The notes beneath the pieces were generated by a model that had not been told where the DNA came from, searched no databases, and worked only from the letters and a program-made list of their open reading frames with translations. Position numbers and translations under genes: made by a program. A stretch of DNA of 64,000 bases from Acanthopleura granulata. Taxonomy: Eukaryota > Mollusca > Polyplacophora > Chitonida > Chitonidae. The first letter of the stretch is position 1; each line of letters opens with the position of its first letter. This document shows positions 13,002 through 25,340 of this stretch, one piece after another. The DNA is taken from NCBI GenBank assembly GCA_016165875.1, contig JABBOT010000004.1:15873672-15937671 (forward strand). Reading direction: 5' to 3'.

Positions 13002-16000
13002 CAGATGCAGTTCTGCATATTGACAAAACATTTTGAAGGTTTTGTACTTTCCACCTGTTATGGTAAACAAATCACATGACATGTCATGAGTACAGGTTTT
13101 CAAGCTTCAACTGACCTATTTTCTTTCAATAATACCGTTTTCATACTTCATTTGAGTAATTCTTCTAATAAAATCCAAATGACTCTACAAAAACCTGGGA
13201 TCCAACACTGAATGCAGGTATACAGGACATATGCATGAGAATAGAGGTGTCATGTCCTGAAATCTGAAATTTTCCACAAATTAACTCAGATAAAATGAAT
13301 GTTATGATGTTTTTACATGTTTTTTTTAATAGCATTCATAAGGTGAAGCACAATACAACCAAACCTTAAAGCAAGGTTAAATCATCATGCGTATCCAGAT
13401 ACACTCAGCTCAGACGTACAGCCACATGCCTGTATGCGCACCTACATGAACGCTTTGTGCAAAAATGCCAGCGGCAAGTCATGTATACATATATATAGAA
13501 ATTCTCATCAATTATCCTTCTCAATGAGTAGACAGTGACTCAAGGGGGCTACTAGAGCCAATCAAATTCACATCTTCTTGTTCATATTTCTGCTGGTGAT
13601 TTGACAAAGTAAATAATGTCTAATATTACAAACCAAGGTCTGTGTATCCTACAGTAAGGTTCTAGAACCTAAACATTCTGGCATATTTAAAAATCAGAGA
13701 TGTGCAAGGAGTAATTGCACTTTTAAACAGTTCTTTACATACTAAAGAAGTTTTTCCAATATTTTCCAGTAAAATAGGCATCAAAGTATTTAGAACAGAG
13801 CCCTTATTTATTCATGCATCTATAAGTCTTCAAATGACTTACACCTTAAATTTTACATTTTAATCTGAATGCGTAACTGTTTTCAACTGCTGTTGATTTC
13901 TTTTATGTCACAATTATTTGTTTTTAATTAAGTGTGTCAACTACTGGTATATGATGTATACATACAGCAAGGCCTTATCATTCTAATCTCTTCACCTGGT
14001 GAGACAAATACAATTACTGCAAACATCATTTAAAGAGCAAGCACCTGCTTCAGAAAACATGACTGATTAATGTTACATTAGGTGTCGTTTCGCTCCATAA
14101 ATTTAATAACAGCAATAGCCTTAGCTTTAACAAGAATGTTTATGAACAAGTACATACATGTATATTATCATATACATGGACATGAACACCTACACATAGG
14201 TGTATGTATGCTGGCGATAGAAGGTAGAATTTAGTCACAATTTTGCAGATGTTCCCTGAATAAATGGGACATAGCCAAGTTGAATGCTCTGTTCATATTT
14301 TGATCTGAGGCATACAGGTCATGAACACGCAAGCTTATCAAAAGAGCTATATATGAATGCAGTTTTGTTTATTGTTGACAGGTATTATAAACGTTTGTTC
14401 ACCATGACTCCTAGGCCAACTATTCTACCTGTACCTGTAGAACCATCATACAAATGTGTCACTTCTCAAGTTATTCAGGTTCCCATGCACATGTGTGTAG
14501 TTGGACACAGGAACAGACAAGGAAGAGCCTTGGAAGGCATATGATGAAATAGCTACATGTATGTAAATAAAGACAACCTATAAGTGTAAAGTTAACCAAA
14601 TCTTTAACGTTATCACCTGTAGGAGAAACACCCACATTTGCAAGCCCTAAAGACATGTTTATTCAGGATGTTAGCCTGGAAACCTTAGCTTCCTTCAGAT
14701 GCCTCCAATTGAAATGACAAGAAATTGAATACGGTTAGTCATCGCTCACAAACAAACATATTTTTAGACTTCTCCAAAGGCAGAACTTTATTTAAACTAC
14801 ATCGTGTTTAAATAAATACAGCTGTATGAACACGGAAAATCCATCAAACCTGAACCCATACTCTCTCTCAATTCACAAAAGAGCCTCACTATGTAGCGCT
14901 TTCATGCACAAAGTCCTATCAAAACCTATCCAGGCTGGGTGGCACACAATGGAGAACGACACATTATAAAATTATATAACATGTGCATGAATGTTTATCG
15001 TATGTAAACTTGGATGTTTATGTGCAGCCACCAAACCTGTTGTAAGATTACACTATATTGTATCACTTATCACAAAGTCACTGATATCCAACACCTGACG
15101 CCCTGCTACAAAAGACTACAGTATAGAGAGTAAAACCAGTGCACAGAGGACAGTGTGATAGTTGGCAATTGGATACATGTAGCATGGTGAAATCCAGACT
15201 TCACTTTAACTGTTCAAATGCTTAAACAGTAGCACCTAATACATCCTCAGCACCATGGTTTAAGAACAATTACCATAAATGACCCAAAATTTTATCCCAA
15301 AAAGTAAATATTTGGAGGCAAATGAACGTTATAAAATATTATATTTGGAGCTTAAACTTACACGTTTTCAGTAGGATATGACCCTACCATATAAACAAAC
15401 CTTCAAATACCATTCCACAATCAACACAATCATCAGAATCAGGAAACAAGCAACTTTGTCATGGATGAAATTTTAAGTCCTTTAAAACACGTCAAAAAAG
15501 CCATGATGTTAATAGCAATTTATTACATGTCATTAGTCCATAATCACTTCAAATGCTATATAGGCACCACTCAGAACTTGTCAGGACTTGTCCACATGCA
15601 AGTACATGTGAAGTCAATTCACATCAACGAGTACAAACATGTACATTTACATCACGTAAAGTATTAGATGCTCTGCATATGTATACATTTACAATAACAC
15701 AACTGTCCTAACCAACAATGAAATGGCCAGTACTCCTGCTATAAAGTAAACTCAGTAGGCTACAAATAAATTTTAAAAAAAAAACACCTCTTCAGACATC
15801 TTGTGTCTCTAGTGTTTTTAACAGGAACAGTCTCTTCAAAGGTGCATGTGTCAAGAGTCTTTCAACTGAACCTTTAACTGATCATCAGTTTATAGGACCT
15901 ACTCTCCTTGTGGGGTCCCAACTTGGCATTAAGTAATATATCACTAGGACAGTGTATACTTCTTACCAGGGACACAGTGATGAAGCTCAATTTTGCAGAC

Positions 16001-16744
16001 GTTAAGCCAAGAGAAGCCACAACTTCCACAGGATTACAATGTATGGATGGCATTACGTAGTATGTGTAATTGGTAAATTTTTAAGGTGAAACTATCCTTT
16101 GGTCTGCCAAAAAAAATCAAAGATGGCCTATCATTTGAAAACCATTTACATGTATTTCAGCAAAAAAGTTTAAATAAAAAAATTCCATTAAAGGTAGAAA
16201 AATAATTAAAAAAAACATTTACAGAAATGATGTACATGTACCATAAAGTCATTCCAAAAAACAAGGGGAGAAATACAGCCAATGTTTGATTGTAACATTA
16301 ATTAAAATCATTTTTTCCCCTTGACTCCTAAGTAAAAATTTAATTCTCTGTATTTTTTATTATTAAACTTCTATTTTGATGCTTACCGGGTGGAAGTCAT
16401 GAAAGTCATGTTTTGCCATGATACAATAATGGGTCATGTTCAGATCGTTTCCTTCCTCTGCACTTTTACACTGTCTAACACCGATGCATGGTGAAATAGA
16501 ACCTGTTTCCAAATGTAGAAGAACAGACAGCTGACTGTTCAAAGGTACTAGTTAGCTTTGTACTACAAATTTATCTTCGGGTTCTTAACATTCCTAATAC
16601 AATCCCAGGTGGGGAAATAAACAGAGCCTCACTTCCATGCTGTAACTGGAACACTGATACCCAAGCAGTGCAAGCTTCCACAAGTGTTCATCCCTTAACA
16701 CTGCATTAAGATGTTTTCCTCAGCACACAATACCCAGATATTGA

Positions 16745-17070
16745 TGACGGTTGTCATGGTGTGACAGAGGGTCAGTGGAAAGGTTTTAGTTCTTCCGTTA
16801 CCTTGCTTTCACCTCAGACTAGATATCTGTGGAGAAGAACAGATTCCTGTATTGTATATTCACCAAAAAATACTGACCTGCAGACAGCCATAAAAAAAAT
16901 TCCATGGAACAGAGATGAGGCCGGAAACAAAATACTCTGGGGCCAACTGAGATCTTGTGGTGTAAAAACAGATTTCTTGCTCTGGTGCCCCGCCCTGTTG
17001 ACAAATGGCCCAGTGTCAGGTGTTATCTCCAGCACCGAACTCCCTCAGGAACCCTGGCAAGGACTCTGAC
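16745..17070. promoter_or_regulatory. Complex GC-richer island in the intron
   Basis: Open frames of about 60-100 codons exist here on both strands, but none resembles a known protein, and frames open on both strands mainly reflect the higher GC. The motif CAGGTGTTATCT near 17017 joins an E-box directly to a GATA-type site. It is a candidate conserved non-coding element or unrecognised exon and needs cross-species alignment. Confidence 0.2.
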
Positions 17071-17947
17071 CAGTTTCTTCTACTAGACCTATATGCTGCT
17101 TTCTGGGTACAGCAGTGAGATACCCACTGCCATACATACATGTATATGGTGGTGCTGGATTGAACATGTACATATCAACCTTAAAACTGGATTGACTATT
17201 AAGCATTTTGACATCTAAGCATCAAGTTAGACACAAAGACAGTCAAATAAATGGACATAACCATATTCAAATCACAAGTTAAGTTGAAACCAGGAAATAT
17301 ACATTAATTATAACATGCTGTCCAATAATCTTTATTATGCAGTTATTTCTATGAGGAGATTTGACCCTTCTGAAGAGTTGACATGTAAACTAAAATTTCT
17401 AGAAAAAAAAACAACATTATTTTAAGTAATCACAAAAATAAAACACCTTTCCCTCACACAGATATTTTCTCACATGTATTCTTTATTTGCCGGAGAAAAG
17501 AGAAAACAAATGACCAGTCCCTTCAGGAATACTGGCATTGTACTCTTTGTTTCAACCTCACATACAATCTGGTAATAACATACCCTAAGCCCCTTGTTAT
17601 ATTTCACACAAACCCTTGTACATACAGTACCTATTCAATGCAGCAGTTGGCAGGTTCATGAGCCTTAAAATTCTCTCCTTCATTCCTTGTGATAGAAGAT
17701 AAGAGAACGCCTGGCAACAATCAACGTGAAAATTTGAGGCATACAGGCAAAATGTCCCAGACAGATGGTTTTCTAGTGCAGCACAATATCAAGTTATCAG
17801 AAAAGGGTGAGGAAGCTGAACTCAACCATCACCCACCCTGAGAAACCTATGTCAACAAAGACCATACTTCAGCGAACTTGAAAGATATATTAACAGTCAA
17901 GATCTTTTAGTCCTAAAGCTGGTTGATAAAATTTCTATGGAAATACA

Positions 17948-17970
17948 AGATTAAAGTTGGACTTTAATCT
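17948..17970. repeat. Perfect 10-bp hairpin
   Basis: AGATTAAAGT (17948-17957) and ACTTTAATCT (17961-17970) are perfect reverse complements around the 3-base loop TGG. Confidence 0.6.
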
Positions 17971-18051
17971 ATTATGGGACACACGAATCAGCCAATATAC
18001 ATGTTCTGTGCTGTGTTATGTGGATATTGGCCTTCCAGTAAAGAGATATAT

Positions 18052-18079
18052 TGTATTACATCTCTATACATGTAATACA
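18052..18079. repeat. Perfect 10-bp inverted repeat
   Basis: TGTATTACAT (18052-18061) pairs perfectly with ATGTAATACA (18070-18079) across an 8-base spacer. Confidence 0.55.
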
Positions 18080-18555
18080 CTGCTACAGGATAAAAATGTA
18101 TTGTAAGTTGTTGTGAAATCACGAGCCTATTCTACGAAATGTCTGCCAGGGACTTAAATTAATTTTCTTGTAACTCTTTAACCTAACTGCCAGGCTGATC
18201 TAACACTTCAATTCATGGTTAAAAAGCAGTGGTGACAGTAAACTGTTAATTGTAGGTGGACAGGGTAATGTTGTATTGAATGGTTCTAATCATATGATTG
18301 GCTTGGTGTACATCTATCTTCATATTCATTCAGCCAAGAATCTACAGATCTACAAAAAAACAGTAGCCTGTTTTGCACAAATATACAAATACACATTCAA
18401 ACGTAACACAGGATTCACTAGAAGGCATACCAGTTCTACTATCTAGAATACTGTGTATGAAAGGTTTTCATTAAAGTATAAATGTGGTTGTAGTCAGTCA
18501 CAAAGTGATAGACAGACATGCATGAATAAATGATGTACAAGTCAGCAAACCTAAG

Positions 18556-18772
18556 ATTTTATTTATATTTTTGATTAGCATTTAATGCAGTACTCAAGAA
18601 TATTTCACTTATATGACGACAACCAACATTACGGTGGGAGGGAGCCAGGCAGATCCCCTGCATATGGCCAGAGAGGAAGCCAGCCTAGGCTGGACATGAA
18701 CTCACGACTGCATTGGGAAGAGGCTCATGTGTCAATTATGTTGTACTGGCGATGCGCTAACCAGGCCAGGCA
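18556..18772 (-). mobile_element. SINE family A, internally deleted
   Basis: This is the minus-strand family. On the plus strand it starts with a degraded tail ('attttatttatatttttgattagc'), then 'gtactcaagaatatttcac', then a shortened body, and ends in a degenerate tRNA-like head ('gatgcgctaacc'). The stretch matching 'aaacccacgaccatccgcagg' in other copies is deleted. Short similar sequences flank it ('gcaaac' at 18545-18550 and 18770-18775), too short to prove a target-site duplication. Confidence 0.7.
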
Positions 18773-19659
18773 AACTATGAACTTTATCTACATATGTGAG
18801 AATTAAATGCACATGTAGACATGACTGAAGTAACACAGTACTTCTAGCACTGTTAAATCCATCTGAAGAATTACGCTAACTACAGTTCTTTCTTTTCTGA
18901 TTTAAGGCTTTACTTACACAGGTTAATATCTACACCTGTTCCATCCATTTTAACATCCCCAAACCCATCCTCTCCATCTTCCCAGCTTTTGACAGCTATC
19001 CTTGCACAGACTTACTTCAAAAGATAGACAAATGTACCAGTTAATTGCAGTGTTTTACTAAGCCAGCCTGGCCAATTAAAAACCAGTTTACCAAGAGCTG
19101 TATCATGGTCTTATCATTATCGCCTCTGCTTAACTGAGTGAAGGGTGCCTCTCAGTTCCTCACATGTGGTTGACCTGTCTGCCAACATTATCTACCAAAT
19201 CTACAGTAGTATCATGAGATTTCCCTTTGGCAAAACTTCCTCTGGACCATTTTAAATGGTCATTCGATTTAGTGGGCACTTCCCTATCAAGATAAATTAT
19301 TGGCCTTGTCTATGGCACTTGTCCATTCAATAGCAATTTTAACTCTTTTCCAGCCAGGTTAAAAAAAATAAATTATCAGGTGTTTCCATATCATACAAGA
19401 AAAATAACATAAAGACAGAACAATTTACTTTTCAGCATCAGTTTTATTTAAGTGCGAAGATATGATACATGCACATACACTTGTGTGTTTGTTAGCTTGA
19501 TAACACATATGATCTCACAGATTGCCTTATCTTAGACAGTTCAGAGTCCAGTGCCTGTGGCCCAGATTACCGGGTAGGAAACAGACCAACACTTTGCACT
19601 TCTACACGTAAGCATGACAACCAGTTATATTTTAAGCAGTCCTAGATCAAAGACATACA

Positions 19660-19692
19660 GTTTTAGTGTTTTCTTTTAAGAAAACACAAAAC
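19660..19692. repeat. Imperfect 15-bp hairpin
   Basis: GTGTTTTCTT and AAGAAAACAC form a perfect 10-bp stem around TT. Pairing extends outward about 5 more bases with one bulged A. Confidence 0.5.
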
Positions 19693-22600
19693 TTTTCTGT
19701 TGTTTTTTTTCCACAATACGAATAATAAATTACAAATTACCTCCCCATTCTCCCCCAAAAAATCCTTTAGCCACAAAAAGTCTAAAGGTTAGAAAATGAA
19801 CTGTTATCCTTGAATTTTATATTAAACTCTCAAACAAAGCCAACAACTTGTAAGGACTAGATTATTTCTTAGCTAACAAATTCAGGACATGAAACCAGGT
19901 TATTCTTAGATCAAGCTCTGCTGTCGGTCATGCCAGTAATTAGCTGCTGTGCAAATATATGTATACATGTACCTTATAAATATACATGTGCATGTACAAA
20001 TACAAATTATATACCAAACATTTAATGCAACCATACAAACAAAACTTATATAAACATTCTTCAAGAAGTTGCAGTTACATGTTGATATTTTTTTCAATTA
20101 ATTTTACCTTTAGCCTTTTCATTACAGTTTCAATCCACACTAGTAAATCTCTTCAATGATACAGATGTAGGTGCATGAGACAACAATAGCGCATGAGCTA
20201 GTGCTTCATCATTTTCAGAGGAAACAGCTCTTTCACCTGTCTATGATTGTACAGTTATCAGCTTGGTGAATCATTAGACAGACAGGGTGTTTTTGTTTAA
20301 TATTGTCAATGCTTCTGTACAGGTAATTGTTCACTTACATTAACTTTGTTCAGGCAGGTGTGACAAGGTGACACATGACCATTATATCTAGGAGCTGAAC
20401 TATTGCACATATGTAAGTCGATAAGAATGGATTTTGGCTAACATCATGATGGACTGGGTAAAAAGTCCTAGATGTCACCTTGAGAAAAGGACAGCTCATT
20501 CTGGAAGTGAAAAAGTCCAAATCTGATGTATCAAGCCAATTTTACTTCTAAAACACTGAATGTTGTTCAATAATAGGATATAGGCATTAAAATGAAATGT
20601 ATACATTTAACTTTTTGGATACATTCATTCTCGCTATTTAGATCAAGTTAATCTTCATTAAATTTGCATTTATTTTCTTTTGACCAAACAAACAAATATT
20701 AAAGGGCCATAAGTAAGCATTTTTGGCCAAAAACATATAATTTTACCACTGTTACCAGAGTAACACTGAGCACTGGCGAAAATTCTCGTGGACACAACTG
20801 GTAGACAGTGTGAAAATAACATCTACGTGCACATGTATGTGCTCGTGGGCATTAAATCCTCAATGGGAATGCACTGTAGAAGACAGACCATGAACAATGA
20901 AGTCATGAAGATGTAACAGTATGCTTAAACAGCATGGATCTATAACATACATGCATTAGGTACATCATGAAATAGAGCTTCAGTGGCCTAGAACAGCTTT
21001 AGATGTACAGCTGGTATATGATATCATAGGTAACTTCAATGTCAACTACAAGTAAGCCTGGGCATGTAAGTGGTAGCGAGCACTGATTCAAATCTTTCAG
21101 GACAAACTTTTCAAACAACATACAGAAAAGTGACTGGATGGAAAATGGATGAACGCGTTTGTCTGTAGGTTACGTAAAATAAGCTTCAGGAGAATAGTAG
21201 CTCACCATGAGTGTGTTAAAACGGTATGTAGCCTGAACTAACTTTATGGTATATCCTACCAGGGGTTACCTTGTAAAAGTTAGTTTGAGGAGACCTACAA
21301 TACATGTTGGTTACCCTGGCAAACTTTAATTCGCACCCCAAACATACATGTATTTACCAAAGCAATCAGAAGAGAAAATGGCTTGCACCAATTTTTTCAT
21401 GTAATTCAGACAGCATGTGAAAACTTTTCAGCACATCATATTTTATATTTGCTGAAGCAAGCATATTTAACTACCTATTGACATTTGACATAAATACATT
21501 TCACTAAAACAAATCAGACTTCAGGACCATACCTTTTTCTTTAAAGCAACAACAAAGTTTATCAAGAAAACATAATCATTTACAGTAAAAAAAAGGCAGT
21601 GATAATTAGGTACTGAAAGAATTATCCACATTATGACCACATAAGGCACATTTACATATACATATAGGCCTATCAGGCCAGTGGATTTGATCAACGAGAT
21701 GACAGTGTACAAGTAAGTTCAATATAGCTTTCATCCTGAAGTTGAATTCATTACAGAAACTAAGGGTATCTATGTTCTACACAGCGATGGAGTACATGTA
21801 TGTGCATTATGACATTGTCATTGTACTAATTAGCCACATTGTTCTTACAGGTGACACAGTAACATATAATTGTCATATCTATGTTCAAAATTCAAATTTC
21901 AAAGCTACTTTAATGTCATCACTCTTTATGTCACTGATCAGCCTTAAATGAACACCAAACAGACTACCATTACACTCTTTACAGTGTACTCAACCTGGAA
22001 GGCATCGTCTGCAAAACAGGTGATATTTCAATTAATGCGTGAAGGGTAAATTTGCCCAAATCAAAGGAAAATATCACCCAAAGTCTGCTGTTCGCTACAC
22101 TTCCAAGTTTTCATTACAATAGGGTACATTATAATAGTACCGAAGTGACTTCACTGTCTTTAACAAAAGACAACCTGGAAGGCAAAGCTGATTATGCTGG
22201 TGCTATTAAAGTTTAATAAGGCTTAAAAAGTAACCCCTCCCTCCCCTGCCTCTCCTCATCCGAGCTAAGTGAAAGACAACACATAGCCTTCCTTGTGAGC
22301 TTAGAATGGACAAATTCAATGCAACTGGGTTGTATTTTCATAGACGCAAACAATGACACACAAAAAATACACACAGTCCCTGTAAAATGAAAACAATAAC
22401 ACAGTGATCTTTCATCGGTTGTGGCCCCGTCTGTATCCAATATTGACACTGTCTGGGCATTTGTGGAGAGGCCAGCCATTCTCAAGTCATCGTATTGTGT
22501 GGTGGCTGCGCGACACACATCTACGCGACAAACGCCAACTAAACTGCGCACAGCGCTCCATCCTTATGCCATCCTTTTACATTCAGCCCTACTCTAATGC

Positions 22601-22772
22601 TCTATCATCGATCCACCGATCAATTTTATACCAAACTTTATCATAGCTCTTGAAAACTTGTCTAACTGATACATATAACCATGGCATGTTACTAAAGTCT
22701 TGTAGAAGGTTCTGAACTAAACCTAGTCTTATCCTGAAGTGTTTCTGTTAAAAAACAGCAAAATAAACTCAC

Positions 22773-22996
22773 CCATCGTCGAGTTCAGATGATTTTTGGA
22801 AATCCCTTTCGTACGCCGCCAACTGTGCCCTCAGTTTTGCTCTGTCCTCGTATAACACTGAGATTTGAAACTTCAGCGCATTTATCTTCGAAGCTTGCAA
22901 ATCCAGTAAATGGTCCTTTTCTTCTATGATTTTGTACAAGTCCTCCATGGTTGTTGGTCCCACGGATTCGGAAGGAGCCGCAACTTCGGCCGTCAT
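22773..22996 (-). CDS. First coding exon of a coiled-coil protein (partial gene)
   Basis: The ATG at 22996 has A at -3 and an in-frame TAA ten codons upstream (23029-23027), which supports this start. About 74 codons follow before the donor GG|GTGAGT (GT at 22772-22771). The first 16 residues are low in structure. Residues 20-62 show unbroken 3-4 heptad spacing: L20, I24, K27, L31, Q34, I38, L41, I45, L48, R52, L55, L59, Y62, with charged residues between, which is a parallel coiled coil of about six heptads. The short Ser/Glu/Asp-rich end (SSELDDG) precedes the splice. A short N-terminal leucine/isoleucine zipper encoded by its own exon before a huge intron recalls type I cGMP-dependent protein kinases, but no kinase or cyclic-nucleotide domain is in the window. 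The exon is well supported; the identity is a guess. Other coiled-coil adaptors fit equally. Confidence 0.65.
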
Positions 22997-23160
22997 TTTC
23001 TCCCCAGTGTTAGCACACCTCTCTGTTTAGACCGCCATGATGTTTAGCGTGCTCTGATGGACTATAGTCTATTTCAACTAAGCGTGGCGCACGCTATGCT
23101 TACCTGTGTCAAAAATAGCCCCACTAGAAACCCCTCGATCGGGCGAAGCTATATATGTGG
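22997..23160 (-). promoter_or_regulatory. 5' leader and probable promoter, with a minimal uORF
   Basis: On the minus strand the leader holds a 4-codon upstream ORF, ATG GCG GTC TAA (23038-23027), with A at -3 and G at +4. It is in frame with the main start and 30 bases before it. A candidate donor (CAG|GTAAGC, GT at 23103-23102) and an acceptor (CTAAACAG, ending at 23023) could remove an 81-base intron that includes this uORF. A TATA-like 'catatatagc' lies near 23145. The transcription start is not determined. Confidence 0.35.
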
Positions 23161-24258
23161 GCAGATATATATTACATTTTTGTCATTAAATAATAGGGCC
23201 ACAGGGCTTTCACTTCAACGAAGCTGCGTTATACAGTCCAAAAATTATATCACTTCAGTTGCTGTTAAGCATGAAAACCCATCTGTAATGTTCAGGCTCG
23301 ATTAATAACTAAACGTTGATCATATGCCTACATTGACGACTGCATCATCTCTTTCGAAAAAGATATTCTTTTTCTTTTTTGACAATAACATCTTTTCAAA
23401 AAGTATGCAACTAGAGATTTGAAAAAAAAATGCAAAAATGAAAAAAACAATACAAAATCAAATGTTTCATTTCGATAATTTATACAATGGCCATACCATT
23501 TCATCCTTACTCTTTGTTGTGTTGAAAGCCTTTTGTCTGTGACTTCCCCAACGTCAGTGGTTTACTCCGGGCACTCCGTTTTCTACGGCCCACACTGATA
23601 GCCATTGAAAACTTCTTCAGACTTCTTTAACATTTAACAGGAAACCAAGAAGACGACAAGGTGGTGGCTACATGAAGACTCTCTCTATATATATAAACAG
23701 CGCGACTCTTGTTATTCAGCGTGTGACTCAAGAGGTTTGGGCGTTAATTCTGGTATGAACCTCCTAAACTATAATCAAGGAGTGAATAAGGCCTACCTGT
23801 ATGTGGTATAAGAAAGGTAAGATATTGCCTACATGCATGTTTCATACAATAAAGGTCACCCTATACAAGATGGAAGCAATATTCGGCTCTGTGGTGTTCT
23901 CGGATATATGTGAACATGAATTGGTTATAGAGTAACAGTCGGCAGCTGATTAGTAGGCATTTATCACTTTGGAATACTTTTCCATTTGTTTTGATGGTCA
24001 GTGTATTGATGTATACCTAAATGGGAATCTCGTTGGTGCAGCAATAGGCGATGTCTATGGCCAAAGGCACACTCCCTGGGCCGATTCCCACAAAGTCAGT
24101 TTTGACTTAAGTCCAAAATTTTTTGTATCCTTGATTTTAAAACAGATTACAAGCTATAAGTGTTTTGCCAATCTCTATGTTGACTCCCCCCGCCCCCACC
24201 CCTTGGCACTCACGATGTCGCCCGTTCGAATCCAACAGCTTTATTGTGCAGTGTACAA
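23161..24258. other. Intergenic, nothing recognised
   Basis: AT-rich sequence upstream of the coiled-coil gene. The open frame beginning at 23969 runs into the SINE at 24259 and has no recognisable domain. A B-box-like 'gttcgaatcc' near 24223 may be a remnant of another tRNA-derived element. Confidence 0.4.
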
Positions 24259-24560
24259 GACCGTCTCGGAGGCCTATATATTGTGGTTGGTGTCAACCTC
24301 GAGGTCGGGAGATCCGGGATCAATCCCGGTTCGAGTCATACCAAAGACTTTAAAAATAGTCAAAGGGAGTGCCTCGCTAGGTGCTCATCAAGCACTGAGA
24401 GGTTAGAGCAAGGAAACAGGAGGGGGTCGGCCCTGTGTCAGTATAATGATACTGCAGGGTGAGGTGTCATGTCTGTTGTCTTGAGCATGATGCTCCAATT
24501 ATGGTGGCAGCATTTTGGCGGCAAGCACTTGTTCTGCCTCATGAAGACACAATATATACG
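24259..24560 (+). mobile_element. tRNA-derived SINE, family B
   Basis: The head reads like a tRNA gene: 'gaccgtctcggaggcc' at the start and a B-box region 'gggatcaatcccggttcgag' near 24318-24337. The body has the family features 'aggaaacaggaggggg', 'tgtcagtataatgatactg', 'gtgtcatgtctgttgtcttg' and 'tggtggcagcat'. A second copy of this body lies at 47125-47332. The 3' end is indistinct, so the right limit is approximate. Confidence 0.65.
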
Positions 24561-25190
24561 TACATTCTAGGGATTTCTTGTCGTCATCTGAGTAAAAAAT
24601 CGTTGATTACGATGTAAAACCCCCGAATACCTACATTGTATACATCTGCATGGTGTGGTTGTTGGTACCTTAGCTCTTATAATATAATGTAGGCTCAGAT
24701 CGGGTTACTTAATTCATTTACATAATACTTGATGGTGTCATACAGGTAGGATATAATTAGGTGGGCACATAGTATATGACGTAAATTAAGCACATGTGCA
24801 AATAAATTTATAGACAAACACATTATGTTATTTAAGACTTCCCAAAAAATTCGGCATATGTTCAATGAGAATCATTACATATATCATATATAGAAGCTCG
24901 TATGATAAGGTCGGGAGTATATCACCGGGTCGACCGAAAGCTTTGGTAACATTTGATCATTTCAAACATTATATAGCAGGGCTACATCTAATTTGCATGT
25001 AGATCTGTTTACCTAATATAGGCTAAATTCTATCGATGCTTGCGCTTTTCATTTGTCTGTATTTTTCTACAACAACGTTGTTTTAGTAGACAATTCTGAA
25101 TACCACAAACTTTGCGTCATGTACATGCATGAATGTTTTATTTGCATTCGTCTTCCGTCTTTAGATTCGATCAGTATCTATCATCTTGAG

Positions 25191-25340
25191 TCCGTTATTT
25201 GAGGGACGATGGATTGCCTTTTCATTGATCTATTAAACGGCTTAATCCTTTACTGGTAACCACTAAATCTGCTGTTGATAATGTATTCAGAAATTAATCC
25301 GTTACAGTGAAATGCAATCCGTCTTCCCTCAAATAATGGA
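25191..25340. repeat. Long imperfect inverted repeat (foldback element?)
   Basis: The left arm (25191-25246) and right arm (25294-25340) are reverse complements over most of their length. The shared core is TTATTTGAGGGA, then a stretch with GGATTGC, then weaker pairing inward through CGG-TTAAT, around a spacer of about 47 bases. The arms differ by scattered substitutions, as in an old foldback or MITE-like element, or a maintained stem-loop. No transposase and no clear target-site duplication were seen. Confidence 0.6.

Larger units (their letters stand above)
1..22772 (-). other. Probable large first intron (no exon recognised)
   Basis: No open frame here shows recognisable protein similarity or a convincing exon structure. 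The coding exon at 22773-22996 on the minus strand ends in a strong donor (GTGAGT, 22772-22767), and no matching downstream exon is visible down to base 1, so the stretch is best read as one intron more than 22.7 kb long. It is AT-rich, has only two recognisable SINEs (9164-9392 and 18556-18772), one 30-base A run, several small hairpins, and a few islands of higher GC and complexity (4685-5010, 6520-6770, 11160-11400, 16745-17070). The intron reading is inference; unrelated non-coding genes could lie inside it. Confidence 0.5.

Noticed and set aside
12841..13023. Open frame with a polylysine run
   Set aside because: Created by the 30-base poly(A) run; no homology.
16761..17069. 102-codon plus-strand frame as a gene
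   Set aside because: No known domain, no flanking splice signals that I trust, and an overlapping open frame on the other strand. Kept only as a candidate conserved element.
23969..24406. 145-codon plus-strand open frame
   Set aside because: The second half runs through a tRNA-derived SINE and the first half has no recognisable domain or splice signals.
25191..25340. Inverted repeat read as a rho-independent terminator
   Set aside because: The window is animal DNA; the arms are far too long and no U-tract or bacterial operon is present.
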